A stretch of DNA of 64,000 nt from UBA10107 sp963835585 (GTDB taxonomy: Archaea; Nanobdellota; Nanobdellia; Woesearchaeales; UBA10107): contig CAWIGF010000003.1 of NCBI GenBank assembly GCA_963835585.1, forward strand, positions 496,001-560,000. Reading direction: 5' to 3'. Made by a program: the position numbers and the translations under genes. The notes below the pieces were generated by a model. It saw only the letters and a list, made by a program, of their open reading frames with translations. It did no database searches and was not told where the DNA came from. Positions 24,441 through 33,646 of this stretch are shown here, piece by piece (the stretch's first letter is position 1; each line of letters starts with the position of its first letter).

Positions 24441-27013
24441 TGGACGAGCAGACAGTTTACAAACGAGTGCAGAGCATATCTTTCGGAATGTTCGACCCGC
24501 AGACAATCAAAAAAATGTCCGCAGCAAAGATCGTCACCCCCGAATTATATGACCGCGAGGGGTATCCTGTAGATGGCGGTCTGATGGACATCAGGATGGG
24601 AGTCATCGACCCAGGATTGCGATGCAAGACATGCGGCCAGAAGATAAAGGAATGCCCTGGACACTTCGGGTACATGGAGCTGGCACGACCAGTGATACAC
24701 ATCAAGTTCGTAAATCTAATCATATCTTTATTGCGAAGCACATGCAACCAATGCGGACGAATTCTTGCTCCTCACGAAAAAGTAGCCGAGCACCATGACG
24801 AGCTGAAGAAGATAGAAGAGGAAGAAGGCCCAGAAGAAAGGAGAAAGCGAATCGCGGAAATCGTCGCTTCATTGAAATCGGCCATGAAATGCCCTCACTG
24901 CAAGGCCAAGCAATTCAAGATCACGCTCGAAAAACCGTACACCGTCCTTGAAGACGACAAGAGAATATCTCCTATCGAGATCCGATCAAGGCTTGAAAGG
25001 ATACCGCACGATGATCTCGAGGTAATGGGAATAAACGGAGAAGTGGCAAGGCCTGAATGGGCAATCCTGACAATAATGGCAATACCTCCTGTAACAATGA
25101 GGCCATCCATCACATTGGAAACAGGAGAAAGGAGCGAGGATGACCTGACTCACAAGCTAGGAGACATCGTAAGGATAAACCAGAGATTGTTCGAGAACAT
25201 AAATGCAGGAGCTCCTGAAATAATCATAGAAGATCTTTGGGATCTTTTGCAATACCACATCACGACATTCTTTGACAATGAAGTTGCGCAACTGCCGCCA
25301 GCAAGGCACAGGAACGGGCAGCCATTGAAGACAATCTCAGAAAGAATCAAATCGAAAGAAGGACGAATAAGGCATAACCTTGCAGGAAAGAGAACGAACT
25401 TCTCGGCTCGTACCGTAATTTCCCCCGATCCTATGATTTCCATAAATGAAGTCGGCGTTCCGGAAGCGATAGCAAGAAAGTTGACGGTTCCGGAAAGAGT
25501 TACCGATTGGAATCTTGAATACCTCAAGGAATTCGTGAAAAGGGGCCCTGAACAATATCCCGGTTCCAACTACATCATAAGACCCGACGGAAAGAAGAAG
25601 AAAATAACAAATGAGACGCAGGAAAGCTGCTTGGAAGAATTGCAGCCCGGCTACGTCGTGGAAAGGCACCTGATGGACGGCGATATCGCGATATTCAACA
25701 GGCAGCCGTCACTGCACAGGATGAGCATGATGTGCCACAAGGTAAAGATCCTTCCAGGAAAGACATTGAGATTGAACGTGGCAGTTTGCGCACCATACAA
25801 CGCGGATTTCGATGGAGATGAAATGAACCTTCACATCCCACAGACAGAGGAAGCAAGAGCCGAAGCGGAAATTCTCATGCTTGTACAGACGCAAATCATA
25901 TCCCCAAGATACGGCCTCGCCGTGATAGGAGGAACACAGGACGCATTGTCCGGAAATTACTTGCTTACCAAGAATCTTTCGTTCAGCAAGCGAAAATCAA
26001 TCGAGCTTCTCGCGTCAGTCGGCATAGAAGATTTCTCAAGATTGCCCAAGAAAGAAATGATAACAGGAAAGGAAATATTCAGCATGCTTATTCCTCTTGA
26101 CTTCTCATTCAAAGGGGAGACAAAGGACAACACTCCAATCGTGATAAAGAGCGGAATGCTCGTGGAAGGCTACATGGACTCAGCGAATCTTGGAGAAGGC
26201 GCTGGCTTGTTCCTGAGAAGCATCCACAAACAGTATGGTGAGGAATTCACAGCGGACATACTCGGAAAAATATTCAAGCTTGGAATATCCACTCTCATGA
26301 ATTATGGGCAGAGCGCAGTGATATCCGATTTGGACCTGCCCGACAAGATAAAGAGCCAGATAAAATCCATACTGAATGACACGTACAAAAAAATAGACGA
26401 GGCAATCGTTCAATATCACAAGAAGACAATGGAAACATTCCCAGGAAAGACAATGGAAGAGACATTCGAGATGAGATGCCTTGAGCTTCTTAACAAGGCG
26501 CGTAACAAGATCGCGAACACGCTCTCGGAGAATGAGATGGAAGACACTCACATGGAAGTCATGATCAGGTCAGGAGCGGCTGGAAAATTCCTTAACCTCA
26601 CGCAGATGGCGGCATGTGTCGGCCAGCAGGCATTGCGAGGCGGAAGAATCAGCAACGGATACAGGAACAGGACTTTATCAGCTTTCAAAAAAGGAGATCT
26701 GACTTCTGCTGCGCACGGATTCGTGAGCGGCGGATTCAAGGACGGTTTGAAACCTGCGGAATTCTTCTTCATGAGCATGACAGGACGAGACGCCCTCATG
26801 GATACAGCACTGCGTACCCCTAAATCAGGTTACTTGTACAGGAGACTCGCTAATGCGATGCAGGATTTGCGAGTCGAATACGACGAGACGGTAAGGGATT
26901 CATCCGGAAAGATAATCCAGTTCAAGTACGGCGAAGACGGCATCGACGTCTCGAAATCTGAAAAAGGAAAGCTGAATGTCACGAGAATAATCAACAAGAT
27001 CACAGGTGGATAA
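24440..27013 (+). CDS. rpoA1: RNA polymerase subunit A', 857 aa
   Basis: N-terminal two thirds of beta'. Two zinc sites occur: CKTCGQKIKECPGHFG (about residues 57-72) and CNQCGR with CPHCKAKQ. The catalytic magnesium loop NADFDGDEMNLH is near residues 453-464. The bridge-helix region and the segment GRISNGYRNRTLSAF follow. The end RIINKITGG precedes rpoA2 by one base. Slightly short relative to other archaeal A' (about 870-900) but complete. Confidence 0.97.
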   Translation: MDEQTVYKRVQSISFGMFDPQTIKKMSAAKIVTPELYDREGYPVDGGLMDIRMGVIDPGLRCKTCGQKIKECPGHFGYMELARPVIHIKFVNLIISLLRSTCNQCGRILAPHEKVAEHHDELKKIEEEEGPEERRKRIAEIVASLKSAMKCPHCKAKQFKITLEKPYTVLEDDKRISPIEIRSRLERIPHDDLEVMGINGEVARPEWAILTIMAIPPVTMRPSITLETGERSEDDLTHKLGDIVRINQRLFENINAGAPEIIIEDLWDLLQYHITTFFDNEVAQLPPARHRNGQPLKTISERIKSKEGRIRHNLAGKRTNFSARTVISPDPMISINEVGVPEAIARKLTVPERVTDWNLEYLKEFVKRGPEQYPGSNYIIRPDGKKKKITNETQESCLEELQPGYVVERHLMDGDIAIFNRQPSLHRMSMMCHKVKILPGKTLRLNVAVCAPYNADFDGDEMNLHIPQTEEARAEAEILMLVQTQIISPRYGLAVIGGTQDALSGNYLLTKNLSFSKRKSIELLASVGIEDFSRLPKKEMITGKEIFSMLIPLDFSFKGETKDNTPIVIKSGMLVEGYMDSANLGEGAGLFLRSIHKQYGEEFTADILGKIFKLGISTLMNYGQSAVISDLDLPDKIKSQIKSILNDTYKKIDEAIVQYHKKTMETFPGKTMEETFEMRCLELLNKARNKIANTLSENEMEDTHMEVMIRSGAAGKFLNLTQMAACVGQQALRGGRISNGYRNRTLSAFKKGDLTSAAHGFVSGGFKDGLKPAEFFFMSMTGRDALMDTALRTPKSGYLYRRLANAMQDLRVEYDETVRDSSGKIIQFKYGEDGIDVSKSEKGKLNVTRIINKITGG

Positions 27014-28147
27014 ATGGCAGCGCTCGAAGAACTGAAATCAAAACTCAACCTGAAAATTGTCGAGGAAATAGAAGCGAACATTCCGAAAGGGACGTCTTCT
27101 GACAAGATAAAGAAGATATACGAGGAAGTCTGCAAGGAATACGAGCTCGCAAAGATAGCGCCCGGAGAGAGCGTAGGCATAGTATCGGCCGAATCGATAG
27201 GAGAGCCAGGTACTCAAATGACATTGAACGTCTTCCACTTCGCTGGTGTCGCAGAAATGAACGTAACGATGGGCCTTCCAAGACTTATCGAAATTTTAGA
27301 TGGAAGAAAGACAATCGATACTCCTATGATGGAAATTTACCTAAAGGAACCTTACATGTCGGGAAAGAACATAAAAGAGCTGGCCTTGCAGATAAAAGAG
27401 ACTAGGCTGTCAGAGATCGTGAACGAATTCGTGATCGATTTGGCCGAGAACTCCGTATCGTTCAGCATTGACGAGGAGAAAGCGAAGATAATAGGGGCAA
27501 ATTCAACGCATATCATGAAAGGAATAGAGAAATCCACGAAGCTTTCTGTGAAACAAGAAGGAAAGAGTTATGTCGTGCCTGTTACAAACAAGGACGCGAA
27601 CGTGAATGAAGTCTACAAATTAAAGGAAACTCTAAGGAACGTGTTCATATCCGGAATAAAAGGAATAACTCAGGTCCTTCCGATTAAAAGAGGAGAAGAA
27701 TACGTAATCATCACGGCAGGAACAAACCTAAAGGCAGTAATGGGAATGGATTCCGTGGACACGGAAAGAACGACAACAAATGATATCTTCGAGATTTACG
27801 ATGTCCTTGGAATTGAGGCGACAAGAGCAGCAATCGTGAATGAGATTTACAAGGTCATAGAAGGCCAAGGATTGGATGTTGACGAAAGGCATGTCATGCT
27901 CGTAGCGGACATGATGACTGTCGATGGAACAATAAAAGGCATAACAAGATATGGAATAATCGGGGAGAAATCATCGGTATTGGCGAGAGCGTCATTCGAG
28001 ACGCCTATCAAGCACCTCATCAATGCTGCGCTTATCGGCGAGAGAGATCCACTTAAGTCTGTTGTCGAGAACGTCATGATAAACCAAATAATCCCCATAG
28101 GCACAGGATTGCCGCGAATAGTAATGAAGGGGAAGGAGAAGAAGTAA
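27014..28147 (+). CDS. rpoA2: RNA polymerase subunit A'', 377 aa
   Basis: C-terminal third of beta'. It has the trigger-loop motif GEPGTQMTLNVFHFAGV (about residues 62-78) and the conserved MGLPRLIEILDG, then the jaw and the closing GRDPLK-like segment (ERDPLKSVVENVM). Starts one base after rpoA1. No intein found. Confidence 0.97.
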   Translation: MAALEELKSKLNLKIVEEIEANIPKGTSSDKIKKIYEEVCKEYELAKIAPGESVGIVSAESIGEPGTQMTLNVFHFAGVAEMNVTMGLPRLIEILDGRKTIDTPMMEIYLKEPYMSGKNIKELALQIKETRLSEIVNEFVIDLAENSVSFSIDEEKAKIIGANSTHIMKGIEKSTKLSVKQEGKSYVVPVTNKDANVNEVYKLKETLRNVFISGIKGITQVLPIKRGEEYVIITAGTNLKAVMGMDSVDTERTTTNDIFEIYDVLGIEATRAAIVNEIYKVIEGQGLDVDERHVMLVADMMTVDGTIKGITRYGIIGEKSSVLARASFETPIKHLINAALIGERDPLKSVVENVMINQIIPIGTGLPRIVMKGKEKK

Positions 28148-28148
28148 A

Positions 28149-28409
28149 ATGACAGTGGCAGAACTTAAGAAACTTGCAGGAGACAAGAAATTAATAATCG
28201 GGACGGACAGGACGCTGAAGGCACTCAAGAAAGGAAACCTCAAGAAAGTCTTTCTTGCTAGCAACTGCGAAGCGTCTGCGAAATCTGACATCGAGAACAA
28301 CGCAAAAATGACAAAAGTCGAAGTGTCCCAGCTCGATATTTCAAACGAAGACTTAGGAGTTGTAGTTAAGAAGCCATTTTCAGTTTCAGTAATCGGCCTC
28401 GCAAAGTAA
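28149..28409 (+). CDS. rpl30e: Ribosomal protein L30e, 86 aa
   Basis: Follows rpoA2 as in most archaea. It shows the L7Ae/L30e fold pattern: KKLIIGTDRTLKALKKGNLKKVFLASNC then the closing LGVVVKKPFSVSVIGL strand. RNA-binding protein of the large subunit. Part of the polymerase operon. Confidence 0.93.
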   Translation: MTVAELKKLAGDKKLIIGTDRTLKALKKGNLKKVFLASNCEASAKSDIENNAKMTKVEVSQLDISNEDLGVVVKKPFSVSVIGLAK

Positions 28410-28413
28410 TTCT

Positions 28414-28839
28414 ATGAGCGCAACAAAAGTAATCTACGACGCCAACACGCTTGGCATTATGAAGCTTTTCGAGAACATGACGCACGCCCAGATAAAAGAC
28501 TGCATCATCGAGGACGAAAGGATAATATTCATCGTTTTGGAAGGGGAATTGCGGCAGGCTCTTGGAAAACAGGCCGAGAACATAAGGAAACTGTCCGCGA
28601 AATTCAACAAGAAGATAAAAATAGTCGAGTTCAGCCCGCAGCTTCTCACTTTAATAAAAAATTTCATCCATCCGCTTAAAGTCCAGCAGATGCACGAGGA
28701 GAACAACATCGTTGTCCTTGAAAGCGACGACATGAAGACGAAAGGATTGCTGATTGGAAGGGCTGCGAAGAATCTCAGGGCTTTAGAGAACCATGTCAGA
28801 AGATTCTTTCCAGAACTAAAAGAGATAAAGGTCGTTTAG
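28414..28839 (+). CDS. nusA: NusA-like KH-domain transcription elongation protein, 141 aa
   Basis: Two KH domains: one with LRQALGKQAENIRKLSAKFNKK (GKxxxN-type loop) and one with LIGRAAKNLRALENHVRRFF. Size matches archaeal NusA-like proteins, which keep only the KH pair. It lies between L30e and S12 as usual, although here a minus-strand gene interrupts before S12. It overlaps that convergent gene by four bases. Confidence 0.9.
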   Translation: MSATKVIYDANTLGIMKLFENMTHAQIKDCIIEDERIIFIVLEGELRQALGKQAENIRKLSAKFNKKIKIVEFSPQLLTLIKNFIHPLKVQQMHEENNIVVLESDDMKTKGLLIGRAAKNLRALENHVRRFFPELKEIKVV

Positions 28840-29777
28840 ATAGAATTTGCAATCTGCATCAGTTCTTTAATTTTTTTATTTGCCCATGTTATCTTTTTTC
28901 CTGCATCGAGATCCGGCGTTTTTTTGTAATGCCGAAGGAATTGGTTATAACATAATATCGCTGTTTTCAAACAATCGAAATCATGATTGCGTTCAAACAA
29001 GGAATGGGAAGATATGGCCCGCGAGCCCAATATTTTTGCATACATATCTTTGTCGACGTCCTTGATTTGCTCCGAAGCCATAGTCATACATTCATACCAG
29101 TTTCTGGCCCAGACAATATCGTTAGTCAACAGGAACATCTGCTGAGCCGCATCTCCAGCTGAAAAATAAACACGCCCAAGAACTGCTTTATCTTCCGTAG
29201 TCGTCAATTCTGCGTTTCTTCTCCTATGCGTATACCAATTTTCCGCAAATTTTATTTTTTGCTGCTTGTCCTGCTCCAGATGATACAGCACAGCTGCCGC
29301 GTTGGCGGCAGACTTATGCACAAAAGACGCGTTTTTCACATCAAGTGTGTCGGCAATATTTGATGCCTCGTCATGACATCTATACCATTCCCTTGACCAA
29401 TCTATTTTTTTCCCATGATCCGATAAAACACGGGCAGCAGTTCCTGCATACGTCAAAAAATCCATCTTCAGCAAGTCTGTTTTTTCTTCGGAAAGTTGAC
29501 CCATGTCAACTCTTTTCAACCCTTCAATATTCAAAGAATGAATTTTTTGCGCATATTCAAAGACAGGAGAATGAAGCTGAATCATTTTATTTGAAAAACG
29601 TGCAAGCCGTTTTATGAAATGTGCATCTGCAAGTTCAAAATTATGATCGTTCCTGTAATATCCCATTACTATTTCCATGCATAAATGACCGCTACTGGTA
29701 AATTTTGGAAAATTTTCGAAAAGCAAAGAGTCAAGAGAAGGACGAGGTTTACTTTTTGGAATGGTATCTGGAGTCAT
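28836..29777 (-). CDS. Helical repeat protein, about 313 aa, unknown function
   Basis: The start MTPDTIPKSKPRPSLDS (29777) lies about 27 bases after a TATA box (ttttatataaaa, about 29797-29809), so it is favoured over the upstream in-frame codon. Several WYxxxxxxA-type helical repeats occur, for instance SREWYRCHDEASNIADTL, AENWYTHRRRNAEL and ARNWYECMTMASEQI, which suggest a TPR or HEAT-like solenoid. No catalytic motif seen. It is inserted antisense between NusA and S12 of a normally conserved operon. Confidence 0.6.
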   Translation of the reverse strand: MTPDTIPKSKPRPSLDSLLFENFPKFTSSGHLCMEIVMGYYRNDHNFELADAHFIKRLARFSNKMIQLHSPVFEYAQKIHSLNIEGLKRVDMGQLSEEKTDLLKMDFLTYAGTAARVLSDHGKKIDWSREWYRCHDEASNIADTLDVKNASFVHKSAANAAAVLYHLEQDKQQKIKFAENWYTHRRRNAELTTTEDKAVLGRVYFSAGDAAQQMFLLTNDIVWARNWYECMTMASEQIKDVDKDMYAKILGSRAISSHSLFERNHDFDCLKTAILCYNQFLRHYKKTPDLDAGKKITWANKKIKELMQIANSI

Positions 29778-29905
29778 TACCCTTTTGTTTTGCACCTTTT
29801 ATATAAAATTAACCAGTATTATTTTCCATATAGTAAATAACAGGCACGAAAAACCATAAAACGCAACAGCAATCTTTATAAACACCTCCCCGTTCAAAAA
29901 TTCAG

Positions 29906-30343
29906 ATGGGTAAGAAATCAAACGGATTAAACGCTGGAAAGAGCTTATTGAAGCGAAGGGACTTCGCGCGATGGCACAAGAAGAAATACGTCCAGCGAAT
30001 AATGCACAGCAAGGAACGATTTGATCCATTGGGTGGAGCTTCTCAGGCAAAGGGAATCGTGATTGAAAAGGTCCAGGTAGAAGCGAAGCAACCTAACTCG
30101 GCCATGAGAAAATGCGTCAAGGTCCAATTAATCAAGAATGGAAAGCAGGTAACTGCATTCTGCACCGGAGACGGCGCGACAAAACTTATCGATGAGCACG
30201 ATGAAGTCATCATCGAGCAGATTGGCGGCATCAAGGGAAGGGCGAAAGGAGATTTGCCGGGAATCAGATGGTGCGTAATAAAAGTTAACGATCAATCATT
30301 GGATGCATTGAGAAAAGGGATACTGGAGAAGGCACGAAAGTAA
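29906..30343 (+). CDS. rps12: Ribosomal protein S12 (uS12), 145 aa
   Basis: Archaeal/eukaryotic-type S12 with the basic MGKKSNGLNAGKSLLKRRD opening, the conserved PNSAMRKCVKVQLIKN segment and a lysine-rich C-terminus. It has its own TATA box (aatctttataaac) 27 bases upstream, so it is leaderless and does not need read-through from the polymerase operon. Confidence 0.97.
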   Translation: MGKKSNGLNAGKSLLKRRDFARWHKKKYVQRIMHSKERFDPLGGASQAKGIVIEKVQVEAKQPNSAMRKCVKVQLIKNGKQVTAFCTGDGATKLIDEHDEVIIEQIGGIKGRAKGDLPGIRWCVIKVNDQSLDALRKGILEKARK

Positions 30344-30344
30344 A

Positions 30345-30956
30345 ATGGAAGAAGCTAGAGGAGATACATTGGTATTCAACCGCTGGTCCATGTCAGGAAT
30401 CGCTGTCGTCGATCCGGGAATACAGGCTTACATCACGCTGACTCCGCGAATGGTTCCAAAAACCGGCGGAAGGAATTCTGGGAAAAGATTCCACAAAACA
30501 AAAACATCCATCGTCGAAAGATTCATGGACAAGGTCATGGTGTCGGGACACAGGGCAAAAAAGCACAAGATAAGCTCCGGACACAACGGCGGAAAGTCAC
30601 AGTTGATTTACAAGATAATGATCAAGACGTTGCAAATCATCGAGGCAAAAACCAAAAAAAATCCAATACAGGTCCTTGTTTCGGCAATAGAGAACGCATC
30701 ACCAAGAGAAGAGATCATCGCGATAGAGTACGGCGGTGCAAGATATCCAAAAGCAGTGGAATGCTCGCCTCAGAGAAGAGTGGATCTTGCAATGAGATTC
30801 ATGACGCAGGGAGCCGCGCAGAAAGCATTCGGAACGAAGAAATCAATAGAGCAGGCATTATCGGATGAGATTATCGCGGCATCGCAGATGAACGCGGCAT
30901 CAGCAGCTATTTCTAAGAAGAACGAGCTTGAAAGACAGGCAGATTCCAGCAGATAA
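30345..30956 (+). CDS. rps7: Ribosomal protein S7 (uS7), 203 aa
   Basis: Contains the S7 RNA-binding pattern NPIQVLVSAIENASPREE and the conserved GGARYPKAVECSPQRRVDLA segment. One base follows the S12 stop. The usual neighbours EF-1-alpha and S10 do not follow. Confidence 0.96.
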   Translation: MEEARGDTLVFNRWSMSGIAVVDPGIQAYITLTPRMVPKTGGRNSGKRFHKTKTSIVERFMDKVMVSGHRAKKHKISSGHNGGKSQLIYKIMIKTLQIIEAKTKKNPIQVLVSAIENASPREEIIAIEYGGARYPKAVECSPQRRVDLAMRFMTQGAAQKAFGTKKSIEQALSDEIIAASQMNAASAAISKKNELERQADSSR

Positions 30957-30961
30957 AGAAA

Positions 30962-31591
30962 TTATTTTTTTCTTAAAGAATCATACCAATTATTAAGTGA
31001 GTTTACAAACGCAGCTCTAAAATTATATGAATGACCACCCCATTTTGGTTTAAGTTCCATTGATTTTTCGTCAAGAGAGAATTGAATGAAATTTTCCCTA
31101 TCCTCATGACGGCCTTCACGGTCACGAAAATTCAAGTACATGTCGCGTATCGAATATCCATGCAAATGCCTATCTTCTAACCTTCTTTTCAATTTTGCAT
31201 GAGCCTTCTTTGTTCTTTCGAAATTAACAAATATGCAGTGTATTCTTCCGCCGGCCAAATATGTTTGAAATACTTTTTCTTTTTGCGCAGAACATCCGGG
31301 TGTGATGGAACCTTCTATTCTGCGAATATCCTCAGTCCCATCTCCATTAATGTCAACAACATCCTTGGAAAAAGGGACGACACGATGATCTAGACACTGA
31401 TTGACATATTTCATTTCCAGGCGTGCTTTCTGTTTTTCTGCATGGGAAGCATACCGATCAAAATTAGGTATTCCTGCTGCATAAATGCTAAAATGTCCAG
31501 AAGGCAAATAAGGAACATTGACCAGCGCTTCCATTAAACGAGAATGATCTGGCTGGCATCTGCTTTTTTTAGGAAATTTTATTTCTTGCAT
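30962..31591 (-). CDS. Hypothetical protein, 209 aa
   Basis: No family recognised. Opens MQEIKFPKKSRCQPDHSR. A DINGDGTED stretch near residue 80 looks like a calcium-binding EF-hand or dockerin-type loop. A TATA-like element (gcttaaataa) lies about 27 bases upstream of the ATG. It is convergent with S7, with five bases between stops. Confidence 0.55.
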   Translation of the reverse strand: MQEIKFPKKSRCQPDHSRLMEALVNVPYLPSGHFSIYAAGIPNFDRYASHAEKQKARLEMKYVNQCLDHRVVPFSKDVVDINGDGTEDIRRIEGSITPGCSAQKEKVFQTYLAGGRIHCIFVNFERTKKAHAKLKRRLEDRHLHGYSIRDMYLNFRDREGRHEDRENFIQFSLDEKSMELKPKWGGHSYNFRAAFVNSLNNWYDSLRKK

Positions 31592-31685
31592 GGGAGAGCA
31601 AATATTAGTTATTATTTAAGCATTTTGTTTTGTTTATAATGATTCCAGCAGATAAATATTTAAACAAACTGCGTTTTCAGATGGC

Positions 31686-32069
31686 GTGGAAAAAGCACTA
31701 TACATAGGAGCTCAGTCAAAAGCAATGGGCGTAACAATCAGAAATTATCTTCTACCAAATTTGTTTGAGTTATATCATATAAACGCGACACAGCATGATT
31801 GCCTCTGCGAAGAAGAGAACATGGAAGGATTGGAAGGCGAAGTCATCATTTCAGACCCTCACAATACATTTCCGGCCAACGTGGAGTGCTGGGAAAAAAT
31901 ACATAAAATAGTAGAGAAATTTCCAAACAAGAAATTCTATATTTATTATTATAAGAATCCAGAACATAATACAAGCATGGAAGCAGCAATAGGAAAGCAC
32001 GATAACATCACATACATAACAAAGAATAATCTTGTAAAAATTATAGCTGGATTGATTCATTCCTGCTGA
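31686..32069 (+). CDS. Hypothetical protein, 127 aa (GTG start)
   Basis: The GTG at 31686 lies about 28 bases after a TATA-like element (aaatatttaaac). The ATG at 31681 is in another frame and stops early. The strands around YIGAQSKAMG, EVIISDP and FYIYYYKN with a final TYITKNNLVKIIAGLIHSC suggest an alpha/beta fold like a response-regulator receiver or flavodoxin, but no clear family. A cluster of cysteines (HDCLCEEEN) is present. Confidence 0.55.
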   Translation: MEKALYIGAQSKAMGVTIRNYLLPNLFELYHINATQHDCLCEEENMEGLEGEVIISDPHNTFPANVECWEKIHKIVEKFPNKKFYIYYYKNPEHNTSMEAAIGKHDNITYITKNNLVKIIAGLIHSC

Positions 32070-32135
32070 ATACGCGCAAAACCAATGGGAATCAAATCCA
32101 TAAAGTTTATAAATTAAACAAAAGATGTCAATGAC

Positions 32136-32477
32136 ATGGCAAAAGAAGACTTGCGATTGAGGAAAACTGGCTCGAAACACGGAATGAGAATGTGGATAGT
32201 CATAATCATCGTAATTCTGGCATTATGCATAGGCTACGTGGCAGGACAATTTGAAGTTGTCGGGCTGGTAGTAAAAGTGCCGCAAGTAAGCTGCGTGCCT
32301 CAAAAAGACTTCCAGTACTTCCTGGACCAGGATAATAGTCTTCGAGCAAACTACCAGAAATGCGTCGCTGATGATTGGAATCTTCAAGTTGAACTTAGCA
32401 AGTTGACTGGCACACCGTTGAACGGAGTAACAATACTTCCTGCTAACAGCACTGCTCCTTCAAACACATCGCAATAA
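32136..32477 (+). CDS. Membrane-anchored protein, 113 aa
   Basis: A basic N-terminus followed by one membrane helix (MWIVIIIVILALCIGYVAG, residues about 18-36), then an extracellular part with two cysteines and a Thr/Ser-rich tail (STAPSNTSQ). The TATA box (aagtttataaat) lies 28 bases upstream. Function unknown. Confidence 0.6.
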   Translation: MAKEDLRLRKTGSKHGMRMWIVIIIVILALCIGYVAGQFEVVGLVVKVPQVSCVPQKDFQYFLDQDNSLRANYQKCVADDWNLQVELSKLTGTPLNGVTILPANSTAPSNTSQ

Positions 32478-32523
32478 TTCTTGATTAGACATCTTTTTAA
32501 AAAGAGAGAAAGGACATAACACT

Positions 32524-33192
32524 ATGAAAGTAAGATACGTATTCGCAAAGGCATATGTAGATGTAATTCCTGTTCTGAAAAAAACACTGCCTTTGATAAA
32601 AGGGAGAGTAGGAATCATAACCACAATACAGTACCTTCATCTCATGAAGGACATAAAGAAGTTCTTCGACGACCATGATATAAAGGCTGAAACGCTGGGT
32701 CAAGTCCTTGGGTGCAACACAAAAGTTACGGAAAAGAGCAAAGCGGACACAATCATTTTCTTCGGGGATGGATTGTTCCATCCAAAAGGGATGGCCTTGA
32801 AGAAGAAATATGTCATAATTGCTAACCCATTGTCGAAGACAGCAAGATTATTGACAAAACAAGAAATGGATGATTTTGAAAAAAAGAGATACGCCGGCCT
32901 TGCGAAGTTCTACGCATCGAAAAACATCGGAGTTTTAGTTACATTAAAGCCAGGACAGGAACAGATGAACGCGGCATTGGATCTGAAACACAAATATCCT
33001 GGCAAGAACATGTACATCTTGGTATTTGACGACCTCAACTGGAATTCATTGGAAGATTTTCCCTTTGTCGAATGCTTCGTGAACACTATGTGCCCCAGGA
33101 TCGCATATGATGACTACTCAAAATTCCCGAAGCCGGTCGTGGATTTCCTTGACTTGATCGAGAACGAGAAAAAGGCGAAGAAAAGAAAATGA
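32524..33192 (+). CDS. Diphthamide synthase-like protein (DPH1/DPH2 domains 2-3), 222 aa
   Basis: The segments TTIQYLHLMKDI, GQVLGCNTK, FFGDGLFHPKGMALK, VTLKPGQEQMNAA and FVNTMCPRIAYDD follow the conserved order of archaeal Dph2, which makes the 4Fe-4S radical enzyme of diphthamide formation on EF-2. The Cys of GCN and the Cys of MCPRI correspond to cluster ligands. The first domain, with the first Cys ligand, is missing (about 100 residues), yet the gene has its own TATA box and the start looks genuine. It overlaps the DUF192 gene by ATGA. Confidence 0.8.
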   Translation: MKVRYVFAKAYVDVIPVLKKTLPLIKGRVGIITTIQYLHLMKDIKKFFDDHDIKAETLGQVLGCNTKVTEKSKADTIIFFGDGLFHPKGMALKKKYVIIANPLSKTARLLTKQEMDDFEKKRYAGLAKFYASKNIGVLVTLKPGQEQMNAALDLKHKYPGKNMYILVFDDLNWNSLEDFPFVECFVNTMCPRIAYDDYSKFPKPVVDFLDLIENEKKAKKRK

Positions 33193-33593
33193 AAATCTGG
33201 AAATTATTTACGCTGTTGATTATCCTTGCAGGATGTTCCTCTCAAGTAAGCTCAGTAAAAATAAACAATATCGACATCCCTGTCAAACTGGCAATTACAG
33301 AAGCGCAAAGAGAAAATGGATTGATGTACCAGACAAATCTAACAGGAGGTATGCTTTTCGTGTATGATAGCGATTCGCCCCACACATTCTGGATGAAGAA
33401 CATGTTGATTCCATTGGACATAATATACATCGGAGGCAACGGCACGATAACAAACATATGGCACGCTCCTCCGTGCACATCCGACCAATGCTATCTATAC
33501 CCGGGATACGGAAAATATGTTCTTGAGGTCAACGAAAATTTCACGAATGTTAACAATATCTCAGTAGGCGATACTGTTTCACTCGTGAGATAG
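33189..33593 (+). CDS. DUF192-family lipoprotein, 134 aa
   Basis: The lipoprotein signal MKIWKLFTLLIILAGCSS ends in a lipobox (LAGC). The mature part shows the DUF192 pattern: LAITEAQRENGLMYQ, GMLFVYDSDSPHTFWMKNML, IPLDIIYI and VLEV-N. Small beta-barrel family of unknown role. Cotranscribed with the Dph2-like gene by a four-base overlap. Confidence 0.88.
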   Translation: MKIWKLFTLLIILAGCSSQVSSVKINNIDIPVKLAITEAQRENGLMYQTNLTGGMLFVYDSDSPHTFWMKNMLIPLDIIYIGGNGTITNIWHAPPCTSDQCYLYPGYGKYVLEVNENFTNVNNISVGDTVSLVR

Positions 33594-33646
33594 ACTTTTC
33601 TAGAGCGTACAATATCTTTATAAATACAAGTGAAAGACCTAAATCA

